From Alphaproteobacteria bacterium (GTDB lineage: Bacteria; Pseudomonadota; Alphaproteobacteria; Rickettsiales; UBA6187), in assembly GCA_024280585.1 (NCBI GenBank), contig JAJRPW010000042.1, positions 1-8,304 of the forward strand: a DNA stretch of 8,304 nt, written 5' to 3'. Below, one piece after another: positions 1-5,990 of this stretch. The notes beneath the pieces were generated by a model that saw only the letters and a list, made by a program, of their open reading frames with translations, was not told the origin of the DNA and searched no databases. The translations under genes and the position numbers were made by a program. Each line of letters begins with the position of its first letter. Positions within the stretch are counted from its first letter, which is position 1.

Positions 1-1692
1 AGGCGCGCCCAGTAATCTGGCAACGGAATGTGACTCCAGATACTCTGACATATCAATCCTCACCAGATCCATATCCATATTTAAAGCCAATTGTGATGCT
101 AATTCTGTTTTGCCAACGCCGGTTGGGCCTGAAAATAAATAGCTGCCCATTGGTTTTTTAATGTCACGTAATCCTGCCCGGGATAATTTCATCGAAGATG
201 CAAGTGCTTCAACGGCTTTATCCTGCCCGAATATAAGTTTTTTTAGATTTTTTTCTAAATTTTGTAGTTTTTTTGTATCATTTGCGCCGACAGATTCCAG
301 AGGAACTTTCGTAACTTTTGAAACTATGGTCTCAATATCCTTCACATCGATAGTTTTTTTCCTCTTCTTATTATCGGGAATTAATTTTTGATGTGCGCCT
401 GCTTCGTCAATTATATCAATAGCTTTATCCGGTAATTTGCGGTCATTTATATATCTATAAGACAGCTCAACCGCGGCAATAATGGCGTCGTTAGTGTATT
501 TTACACCGTGATGTTCTTCATAATATGGCTTCAGACCCTGTAGGATTTTTATGCAAACATCAACAGGAGGCTCCTCAATATCAATCCTTTGAAAGCGCCT
601 TATCAATGCCTTGTCTTTTTCAAAATGAGTGTGGAATTCACTGTAAGTCGTTGATCCGATACATCGAAATTCGCCGCGCGCCAAGGCTGGTTTTAGCAAA
701 TTTCCGGCATCAAGCGAGCCGCCACTAGTTGTTCCAGCGCCAATTATTGTATGAATTTCATCAATGAAGATTATTGCATAAGGCAGTCTTTCCACTTCAT
801 TTATAACAGCTTTTATTCTCTCTTCAAAATCACCCCGATATTTCGTTCCGGCAAGAAGCGATCCCATATCAAGCGTGAAGATAACGGCTTTTTTGAGTAT
901 ATCCGGCACCTGACCTTTTGTAATTCGCAGAGCAAGCCCTTCGACTAAAGCGGTTTTGCCAACACCTGGTTCGCCGACATATAAAGGATTATTTTTTGTC
1001 CTGCGGCATAATATTTCGACTGTGCGCTCTAATTCTGCTTCTCGGCCTATTAGAATGTCAATCTTGCCATCCTCAGCTTTTTTATTAAGGTTTATACAAT
1101 ATTGAGACAATGCACTATTTTTATCCTTAACTTCAGGGCTGGATACGCTAAGCGGTTTAGGCTCACTGATTTTTTCAAACATATGCTGTGGAAAATCATC
1201 CATGTCACCGCCCAATTCTTCATCGAGTTCCAGTTCAGGAATGTCTATTTCATCATCGGAGAATTTAACAACACCGTGAGATATATAATTCACTACATCC
1301 AGATAGGTAACTCCTTGATCTTTTAAGAAAAATACGGCATGTGATTCATGCTCGCCGAACATTTCAGCCAGGACATTTGCGCCGGTAACAGTTTTTTTAC
1401 TACCTGAATTAGCATGTATTGCAGCTCTGTGGATTACCCTCTGGAATCCGGCTGTAGGCTTTACTTCTACGGTATCTTCAACGACTAATGATGCTAAATC
1501 ATTGCCCAGGAAATTCTTCAGGCTATTGCAAAGTTCTGGTATGCTGGTTCCGCATCCGTTTAAAACGGCGCAAGCATCCGGGTCTTCTGTTAAAGATAGC
1601 AATAAATGTTCTAAAGTTGCGTATTCATGTGAACATTTATGCGCTAAAGTCAGGGCCCTGTGTAAGCTTAATTCAAGATTTTTTGATAACAT
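1..1692 (-). CDS. clpA: ATP-dependent Clp protease ATP-binding subunit ClpA (partial, C-terminus beyond left edge)
   Basis: AAA+ unfoldase that, with ClpP, degrades cytoplasmic proteins. The reading frame stays open through 564 codons and runs off at position 1. Residues 1-142 form the Clp N-domain (starts MLSKNLELSL; E23 and E28 in HEYATLEHLL match the ClpS-contact acids of E. coli ClpA). Residues 143-195 are a strongly acidic linker, longer than in E. coli. D1 follows, with Walker A GEPGVGKT at 240-247 and Walker B FIDE ending at D311-E312. D2 begins before its Walker A GPTGVGKT at 522-529. The window stops at HSVARLLGAP, so the D2 Walker B, sensor residues and ClpP-binding loop are outside it. 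The ATG at 1692 lies inside the end of the upstream ClpS-like gene (20-bp overlap), with AAGAG 8 nt before it, so translation is probably coupled. The match to ClpA, rather than ClpB or ClpC, is clear over the full length. Confidence 0.97.
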   Translation of the reverse strand, partial: MLSKNLELSLHRALTLAHKCSHEYATLEHLLLSLTEDPDACAVLNGCGTSIPELCNSLKNFLGNDLASLVVEDTVEVKPTAGFQRVIHRAAIHANSGSKKTVTGANVLAEMFGEHESHAVFFLKDQGVTYLDVVNYISHGVVKFSDDEIDIPELELDEELGGDMDDFPQHMFEKISEPKPLSVSSPEVKDKNSALSQYCINLNKKAEDGKIDILIGREAELERTVEILCRRTKNNPLYVGEPGVGKTALVEGLALRITKGQVPDILKKAVIFTLDMGSLLAGTKYRGDFEERIKAVINEVERLPYAIIFIDEIHTIIGAGTTSGGSLDAGNLLKPALARGEFRCIGSTTYSEFHTHFEKDKALIRRFQRIDIEEPPVDVCIKILQGLKPYYEEHHGVKYTNDAIIAAVELSYRYINDRKLPDKAIDIIDEAGAHQKLIPDNKKRKKTIDVKDIETIVSKVTKVPLESVGANDTKKLQNLEKNLKKLIFGQDKAVEALASSMKLSRAGLRDIKKPMGSYLFSGPTGVGKTELASQLALNMDMDLVRIDMSEYLESHSVARLLGAP

Positions 1693-2041
1693 TCTTACCG
1701 CTCTTTTTCATAATACAATCAACCAGGAAGTCACTATCGCAAATGAAATCAGTCACTTGTATTACTTTGGTTTCGGCAATGTCCCTTGTATAAACGCCAC
1801 AAAGAATTTGTCCGTTAATTTTGATATCGTCAACCAGTTGCATAGAGTCTTTAAAATTTTTATGAAAAAATTCCTGTAGCATTACCGAAATAAGATCTTC
1901 CGGTGTGTCCGCGCTTCCTAATAAATAAACTTCATATTTTGGTGGGAAACTCAAACCCAGCTTTGATATATTGCCTGGCTTGGTATTTCTATCGGTGAGA
2001 GCATTAACGTAGTTACTAAATCTTTTGGCAAAATCATCCAT
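1673..2041 (-). CDS. ClpS-like ClpA adaptor lacking the N-degron pocket residues
   Basis: A 122-residue ClpS-family protein. The core (residues 33-115) aligns gaplessly with E. coli ClpS at an offset of +8: L-L-x-x-x-x-T-P at 40-47, MLQEFF at 54-59, GQILCGVYT at 77-85 and AETKV at 89-93. The residues that hold the substrate's N-terminal amino group are all changed: N34 to G42, D35 to S43, D36 to A44 and H66 to K74. The gatekeeper M40 is E48 and M62 is V70. The ClpA-docking acid and lysine are kept (E79 as D87, K84 as K92). The gene directly precedes clpA and overlaps it by 20 bp. The ATG at 2041 was chosen because AAGGAG (2051-2056) sits 9 nt upstream; a TTG at 2122 would add 27 residues but has no such support. 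The family call is firm. Classical N-end-rule function is doubtful, so I do not assign the symbol clpS. Confidence 0.88.
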   Translation of the reverse strand: MDDFAKRFSNYVNALTDRNTKPGNISKLGLSFPPKYEVYLLGSADTPEDLISVMLQEFFHKNFKDSMQLVDDIKINGQILCGVYTRDIAETKVIQVTDFICDSDFLVDCIMKKSGKNVIKKS

Positions 2042-2050
2042 ATTTTCACG

Positions 2051-2056
2051 CTCCTT
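2051..2056 (-). promoter_or_regulatory. Ribosome binding site that fixes the ClpS-like start
   Basis: AAGGAG read on the minus strand, 9 nt before the ATG at 2041. It is the best Shine-Dalgarno match among the minus-strand genes here. It argues against the longer reading frame that begins at a TTG at 2122. Confidence 0.8.
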
Positions 2057-2115
2057 ACGCACGACACATTCAACTAATATCTTCCCCTTGCATGTTTCAG
2101 TATAGGTGAGAATTG

Positions 2116-2139
2116 TTACCAAATTATTAACATTGGTAA
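2116..2139. promoter_or_regulatory. Candidate operator or 5'-leader hairpin upstream of the ClpS-like gene
   Basis: A perfect 7-bp inverted repeat, TTACCAA (2116-2122) and TTGGTAA (2133-2139), separated by 10 AT-rich bases. It lies in the 125-bp gap between tsaB and the ClpS-like gene. On the minus strand a TATACT hexamer (a plausible -10) begins 18 nt past the second half-site, so the palindrome would sit over the -35 region. The T-run next to it is on the plus-strand side, where no gene would need a terminator, so an operator seems likelier than a terminator. The symmetry is visible; the function is inference. Confidence 0.35.
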
Positions 2140-2166
2140 GTTTTTATTAAAATATGGGCGTTATGG

Positions 2167-2820
2167 CTATTTTTTCCTGGAAATACAGGCATCTGGAGGG
2201 CGAACATAGACAGGGCGTACATCAGTATTGTAGCTATTATTTGTCATTTTATGTAACGCTATTTTGGCTATCTTGCTGGCATCGGATAATTCATCAGAAT
2301 TATATACATCGAAATCTGCAAAATTTGCGATAAGTTTTGCACCATTACCAATACAAATATATTTATTAAGCTGGAATAAATCTGCAATTTTTGATGGTTC
2401 TGTTAATATAGGTTCTGATAATGGCCGCAAATCATGGGTGAATGACTGCGCAAAAACCTGACCGCGCCTGGCATCTAGAACGCAAACGATGTTTTTATCA
2501 TTATTTTCAATCTGTCCGGCGATGGCCTCGAAACTGGAAACGCCGATTAAAGGCAACTCGCTTGCCAGCTTAATTCCCTTCGCCGCGGCTAAACCAATTC
2601 TCACACCGGTGAAGCTACCAGGGCCTATATTGACTGCAATAACGTCTAAATCTGAATAATTAAGGGAGTTTTTTGACAATAAATCCTCAATTATACCAAA
2701 AAGCCGTTCTGCCTGTTTTGAGTTTTCCGAGTCTTCAATCTGGGAAATATCCCCGGTATCATTTAAGATAGCCACCGAGCAAATCCCGTGTGCGGTATCT
2801 ATTGCTAATATTTTTGTCAT
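2167..2820 (-). CDS. tsaB: tRNA threonylcarbamoyladenosine biosynthesis protein TsaB
   Basis: A 217-residue ASKHA-fold protein that partners TsaD (with TsaE) in forming t6A at position 37 of ANN-decoding tRNAs in the cytoplasm. The N-terminal strand ILAIDTAHG (4-12) and the family hallmark NIGPGSFTGVRIG (64-76) are both present, and the length is normal for TsaB. In the region where TsaD has its metal-binding HxxxH, this protein reads SKQAERLF (34-41), so it should be the non-catalytic scaffold subunit, as in TsaB generally. The ATG at 2820 gives the standard MTKILAIDT start, but the upstream bases are almost all A/T with no Shine-Dalgarno motif, so the leader may be very short. The next minus-strand gene is the ClpS-like gene after 125 bp, rather than rimI, which often follows tsaB. 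Confidence 0.95.
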   Translation of the reverse strand: MTKILAIDTAHGICSVAILNDTGDISQIEDSENSKQAERLFGIIEDLLSKNSLNYSDLDVIAVNIGPGSFTGVRIGLAAAKGIKLASELPLIGVSSFEAIAGQIENNDKNIVCVLDARRGQVFAQSFTHDLRPLSEPILTEPSKIADLFQLNKYICIGNGAKLIANFADFDVYNSDELSDASKIAKIALHKMTNNSYNTDVRPVYVRPPDACISRKK

Positions 2821-2909
2821 AATAAATTTAATTTGAATTATACGTGGCTATTCTTATGATGGATTTTGTATGATTGTCAAATTTTTAATTAAAATGAAAT
2901 AGAGGTGGG
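2821..2909. promoter_or_regulatory. Divergent promoter region between tsaB and the dipeptidase gene
   Basis: An 89-bp AT-rich gap between divergent genes. Plus strand: TTGAAT (2833-2838), 16 bp, TATGAT (2855-2860), suited to the dipeptidase gene. Minus strand: a consensus TTGACA (2875-2880 read in reverse), 16 bp, CATAAG (2853-2858), suited to tsaB. A second minus-strand hexamer, exact TATAAT (2837-2842), lacks a good -35. The two proposed -10 boxes overlap, so the promoters may compete. These are matches by eye only. Confidence 0.4.
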
Positions 2910-3464
2910 ATGACTTTAATTGAAATTACGAAAGATAAATTCGATGTGGAATTGGAAATTGCCTATGCAACGGCTAATAATTTCACGGGAAAGGCCTTAT
3001 ATAAAAAGCCAAAATGCTTTTTGAATGAAACGGCCGCGGAGTTATTGCGCGAGTCGATTCGTCTCGCTGATCAGCTGGATTTACGCATAAAAATATTCGA
3101 TGCATTCAGGCCTTTGGAGGTGCAACAGGCACTTTGGGATGATACGCCAGACCCTGAATTTATTTCAAATCCAGAAGATGGGGCTGTGCCGCATTGTCGC
3201 GGTGCTGCGGTTGATTTAAACCTGCTGGATTCTGACGGAAATGAGCTGGATATGGGCACTCGGTTTGATGAATTTGATATTAAATCTCATCATGGAAATA
3301 CCGATATATCACCTGAGCAACAACGAAATAGACATATATTAATGGGAATTATGACCACCGCCGGTTGGGATTTTTACCGCAATGAATGGTGGCATTATCA
3401 GCTGTTTGAGCCGCGTAAATACGCCGCGTTGACCGATAAAGAGGCGGAGTCGGGGATGCTGTGA
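2910..3464 (+). CDS. ddpX: D-alanyl-D-alanine dipeptidase (VanX/DdpX family, peptidase M15D)
   Basis: A 184-residue zinc metallopeptidase predicted to split D-Ala-D-Ala into two D-alanines. The signature residues of the VanX family are all present: DAFRP with the transition-state arginine R67, the zinc ligands H95 and D102 in HCRGAAVDL, and the catalytic glutamate E159 with the zinc ligand H162 in NEWWH. No signal peptide or membrane segment is seen, so it should act in the cytoplasm, like VanX and E. coli DdpX. The ATG at 2910 is the only reasonable start: an in-frame TGA lies at 2895, and AGAGG sits 4 nt upstream, a tight spacing. No vanH, vanA or dipeptide-transporter gene is adjacent, so turnover of peptidoglycan-derived dipeptide is likelier than vancomycin resistance (inference). 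It converges on folE with a 29-bp gap. Confidence 0.92.
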   Translation: MTLIEITKDKFDVELEIAYATANNFTGKALYKKPKCFLNETAAELLRESIRLADQLDLRIKIFDAFRPLEVQQALWDDTPDPEFISNPEDGAVPHCRGAAVDLNLLDSDGNELDMGTRFDEFDIKSHHGNTDISPEQQRNRHILMGIMTTAGWDFYRNEWWHYQLFEPRKYAALTDKEAESGML

Positions 3465-3513
3465 GTTTGCGGTTTTTATGAAATGACCGTGACCTAAATA
3501 TTCCCCACTCCGC
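3444..3513. terminator. Inverted repeat spanning the convergent gene ends (possible two-way terminator)
   Basis: A 13-base left arm (3444-3456, GCGGAGTCGGGGA) pairs with a 12-base right arm (3502-3513, TCCCCACTCCGC), leaving one bulged C at 3451. The 45-base loop contains both stop codons and the 29-bp gap. The arms lie inside the last codons of the dipeptidase gene and folE. No clear T-run follows on either strand, so a classic intrinsic terminator is not shown. The stem is GC-rich against an AT-rich background. Confidence 0.35.
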
Positions 3514-4117
3514 TCGAAGGTGACGTAATAAGGTCGATAAATTCCTGTCGCGTGCGTTTATCTTCACGAAATAAGCCCAGCATATGGCTGGTTTGCATGG
3601 TCACGCCATATTTATGCACGCCTCTGGTGCTCATACATTGATGCGTTGCTTCAATAACAACCGCCACACCTTTAGGTTGTAGCACGTCATTTATCGTTGT
3701 TGCGATTTGTGACGTTAGTTTTTCCTGAATCTGCATCCGCTTTGCATAAGCGTCAGCGACCCTGGCCAGCTTACTAATGCCAACTACTCTGTTATTTGGC
3801 AGATAAGCTATATGCGCCTTGCCGATTATCGGTAGCATATGATGTTCACAATGTGACTCTATACGAACATCGCGCAGTATAATCATCTCGTCATAACCTT
3901 CAGTTTCCTCAAAAGTCCTGGCCAACATTTCCTTTGGATCCAGTTGATATCCGCCGAAAAATTCCTCAAAACTTTTTACAACACGTTTTGGTGTGTCCAA
4001 AAGCCCTTCACGATCGGGATTTTCTCCCGCCCACTCGATAAGCGTTCGCACAGCCGCTTCCGCCTGTTGCCGTGATGGTTTTTCTTTGGATGATATAATT
4101 TTTGTAACCTGGGTCAT
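3494..4117 (-). CDS. folE: GTP cyclohydrolase I
   Basis: A 207-residue type I GTP cyclohydrolase that converts GTP to 7,8-dihydroneopterin triphosphate, the first step toward tetrahydrofolate, and in many bacteria queuosine. The zinc site is intact: C90 and H93 in ESHCEHHMLP and C161 in HQCMSTRG, with H92 in the catalytic position. Other family blocks are NPDREGLLDTPKRV (33-46), IGKAHIAYLP (98-107) and VGISKLARV (112-120). The length and the order of motifs are normal. The ATG at 4117 gives a usual N-terminus; the ribosome site is weak (GGA 7 nt upstream). A good sigma70-type promoter lies 30 bp upstream, suggesting a single-gene transcript. It converges with the dipeptidase gene. Confidence 0.97.
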   Translation of the reverse strand: MTQVTKIISSKEKPSRQQAEAAVRTLIEWAGENPDREGLLDTPKRVVKSFEEFFGGYQLDPKEMLARTFEETEGYDEMIILRDVRIESHCEHHMLPIIGKAHIAYLPNNRVVGISKLARVADAYAKRMQIQEKLTSQIATTINDVLQPKGVAVVIEATHQCMSTRGVHKYGVTMQTSHMLGLFREDKRTRQEFIDLITSPSSGVGNI

Positions 4118-4146
4118 ATTTATCCATTGGGTTAGGTTTTAATGAC

Positions 4147-4174
4147 AATATAGATAGTTTAGCTTTTTGGTCAA
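4147..4174 (-). promoter_or_regulatory. Sigma70-type promoter of folE
   Basis: On the minus strand, TTGACC (4169-4174) is followed after 16 bp by TATATT (4147-4152). Each box matches consensus at five of six bases. Transcription would begin near 4140, giving a leader of roughly 20-25 nt before the folE ATG at 4117. Confidence 0.55.
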
Positions 4175-4261
4175 GTAATTTCTTAAACTGTCGTATATTT
4201 ACTGGAAAAGAGTTAAAAAATAGTTTACCATCCCATGAATAATTAAATAGGTTAGGAAACC

Positions 4262-4699
4262 ATGCAATACGACACAATATACAAACAGGACGGATCCGCT
4301 TATACAATACTTGTGGTTGAGGACATAGAAATCAATCAGTTGATGGCTGTGCATTTATTTGAAAGCATGGGTTGCATAGTTTTCCTCGCAGAAAACGGCA
4401 TAAAAGCTGTCTCAATGGTTAAGGAAAATGATTTTGATGTCGTTTTTATGGATTTGGAAATGCCGAAGATGAATGGCTATGACGCAACAAAAGCAATCCG
4501 TAAGTACGAAAAAGAACAGGATCACAAAACTCCACTGCCTATTATCGCGCTTACGGCAAAAGTTTTTCGCACAGATCGCGAAAGATGCTTGCAAGTTGGC
4601 ATGAACGATTGTGTTACAAAGCCAGTCAAACGCCCGGAGGTTGTGCAAGTAATTAATAAATGGTGCGGCAGATATGCCGAAATGAAGAATCAGTGGTAG
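4262..4699 (+). CDS. Stand-alone response-regulator receiver-domain protein
   Basis: A 145-residue CheY-like receiver with no output domain. The acidic pocket E20-D21 (ILVVEDIEIN), phospho-acceptor D64 (FMDLEMPKMNG), T98 (ALTA) and K120 (TKPV) are all present, so it should accept a phosphoryl group. The motif GMNDCVTKPV is typical of receivers found in hybrid histidine kinases, which suggests a role in a phosphorelay; the partner kinase is not in the window. About 14 residues precede the domain and the last ~15 are a short tail, too short for a DNA-binding domain. AGGA lies 4 nt before the ATG. The gene is divergent from folE across a 144-bp AT-rich gap in which I see no convincing plus-strand promoter. 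Its TAG stop lies at the edge of the palindromic element. Confidence 0.93.
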   Translation: MQYDTIYKQDGSAYTILVVEDIEINQLMAVHLFESMGCIVFLAENGIKAVSMVKENDFDVVFMDLEMPKMNGYDATKAIRKYEKEQDHKTPLPIIALTAKVFRTDRERCLQVGMNDCVTKPVKRPEVVQVINKWCGRYAEMKNQW

Positions 4700-4707
4700 A
4701 CACTAGG

Positions 4708-4843
4708 CCTCCACCGAAACTCGATTTGGCCGATGGATTTATAGGCGTCGGGTTCTAAAAAGGCGGAGCGTACTTAAGTACGTGAGCATTTTTTAGGTTC
4801 CGACAACGACGAAATCACCAGCCAAATCGAGTTTCGGTGGAGG
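4708..4843. repeat. 136-bp palindromic repeat element
   Basis: Perfect 23-bp inverted arms lie at 4708-4730 and 4821-4843 (outer end CCTCCACCGAAACTC). Inside are further matched blocks: GTCGG 4747-4751 with CCGAC 4800-4804, and CTAAAAA 4755-4761 with TTTTTAG 4790-4796. A perfect 14-bp palindrome, CGTACTTAAGTACG (4769-4782), is the core. All parts share one axis at 4775/4776, so this is a single structure. Five further bases, TAGAC (4697-4701) and GTCTA (4843-4847), pair if a 7-base insertion in the left arm is allowed. It fills the gap between the receiver stop and the lpxB stop and could also end transcription from both sides. Size and form resemble alphaproteobacterial dispersed elements such as the Rickettsia palindromic elements; the family assignment is unproven. 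Confidence 0.85.
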
Positions 4844-4847
4844 TCTA

Positions 4848-5987
4848 CTATAATATTTTCAGGATGACCGCGGCCGCCCTCTCACTTGGAGTCGGCGGGG
4901 CTTTCCCCAATTGATCAATAGCATTTTTGCTATTTTTGACCTGCGCATCCCTGGATTTTTTATTATTCAACAGCTCCGCTAAATTTTCCGCTAAATTTTC
5001 TGCTGTGCAATCATTTTGCAGAAATTCAGGAATCACTTCTTTATCTGATATTAAATTCACTAAATTCGCATATTTAATTTTCACCAAGCGCTTTAATATA
5101 AAATGAGTCAAAAAATTCACTTTATATACAATAATCATCGGGATTTTTGCCAATGATAATTCCAAAGTGCCAGTTCCCGATTTTGCCAACGCCACATCCG
5201 ATGCGGCGTACGCATCATATTTTTCTTCCGCCGCCTCAATAACCGTCGCCGGAACCGGCAATGATTCGGCAAATTTCTGCACCTTCTGCGCCACTGAACT
5301 TATGGTTGGAATGACCACATGTAACCTTTCTGTTTTATCAGAAATAATTTCAATGGCCTCCTGATAAATTGGCAGTAACCGCGCCAACTCACCATTTCGA
5401 CTGCCAGGCATGGCGCATAAAACCTTCGCATCCGCATCTATATTATGCCTCTTTCGAAAAGCCGCCCCGTTACCTTTTGCAAACGGTTCCTCAATAATCG
5501 GATGACCGATATAAGTCGTTTTCAACCCGACTTTTTCAAAATAAGGTGGCTCAAACGGAAGTATCACCAGTAAATGATCAAATAATCTGGCGAATTTCTC
5601 CGCCCGCTTTGGTTTATACGCCCAAACTGTCGGCGCCACATAATGCACCAGCGGAATATTTTTGCCTTGCAACTTTGAAGCAACACGACAACAAAAGCCA
5701 GGCGAATCAATGGTTATAACCATATCTGGTTTGTGTTTTTCTATATCTTCCACAGTTTGATTAATACGATCCAGCAAATTTGGGATGTGCGGAATTATTT
5801 CCAAAAAACCCATTAGTGAAATTTCCGACATAGGAAAAACACTATTTAGCCCTTCCTTCGCCATTTTATCGCCGCCAAGGCCAAAAAACTCGACTTTACC
5901 AGCATTTTTCAGCGCAGCCATAAGCTTGCTACCCAGATTATCACCGGAAGCTTCACCTGCTATTATATATATTTTTTTCTTAGGCAT
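4848..5987 (-). CDS. lpxB: Lipid-A-disaccharide synthase
   Basis: A 379-residue GT19 glycosyltransferase that joins UDP-2,3-diacylglucosamine and lipid X to form the tetra-acyl disaccharide 1-phosphate at the inner face of the cytoplasmic membrane. Family blocks in order: IIAGEASGDNLGS (8-20), the ITIDSPGF acid block (91-98), VAPTVWAY (118-125), MPGSRNGELARLLP (193-206) for the nucleotide-sugar side, KSGTGTLELSLAKIPMIIVYK (269-289), and NLVNLISDKEVIPEFLQ (308-324). The length is normal. The ATG at 5987 lies 3 nt after the lpxI stop, with AGGGG about 9 nt upstream, so it is read from the lpx operon. It is the last gene of the operon: the palindromic element starts 4 bp past its TAG stop and may end the message. 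Confidence 0.97.
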   Translation of the reverse strand: MPKKKIYIIAGEASGDNLGSKLMAALKNAGKVEFFGLGGDKMAKEGLNSVFPMSEISLMGFLEIIPHIPNLLDRINQTVEDIEKHKPDMVITIDSPGFCCRVASKLQGKNIPLVHYVAPTVWAYKPKRAEKFARLFDHLLVILPFEPPYFEKVGLKTTYIGHPIIEEPFAKGNGAAFRKRHNIDADAKVLCAMPGSRNGELARLLPIYQEAIEIISDKTERLHVVIPTISSVAQKVQKFAESLPVPATVIEAAEEKYDAYAASDVALAKSGTGTLELSLAKIPMIIVYKVNFLTHFILKRLVKIKYANLVNLISDKEVIPEFLQNDCTAENLAENLAELLNNKKSRDAQVKNSKNAIDQLGKAPPTPSERAAAVILKIL

Positions 5988-5990
5988 TTT

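Noticed and set aside
1502..1879. A 125-codon open frame on the plus strand
   Set aside because: It lies opposite the start of clpA and the end of the ClpS-like gene; no family motif or ribosome site was seen.
2116..2145. Hairpin plus T-run read as a terminator
   Set aside because: The T-run follows on the plus strand, where there is no upstream plus-strand gene; an operator or leader hairpin fits better.
2837..2880. Pairing the exact TTGACA with the exact TATAAT as one minus-strand promoter
   Set aside because: The spacer is 32 bp, about twice the usable length; each hexamer must work with another partner, if at all.
4154..4227. Three copies of AGTTTA/TAAACT in the gap between folE and the receiver gene
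   Set aside because: The motif is six bases in an AT-rich gap, and the spacing is irregular (28 and 38 bp), so chance explains it.
4008..4307. A 99-codon open frame on the minus strand reaching upstream of folE
   Set aside because: It crosses the folE promoter and the start of folE in another frame, and its composition looks non-coding.
4708..4843. Reading the palindrome as a transposon or MITE with a target duplication
   Set aside because: No convincing direct repeat flanks it and it has no transposase; a palindromic repeat element is the safer call.
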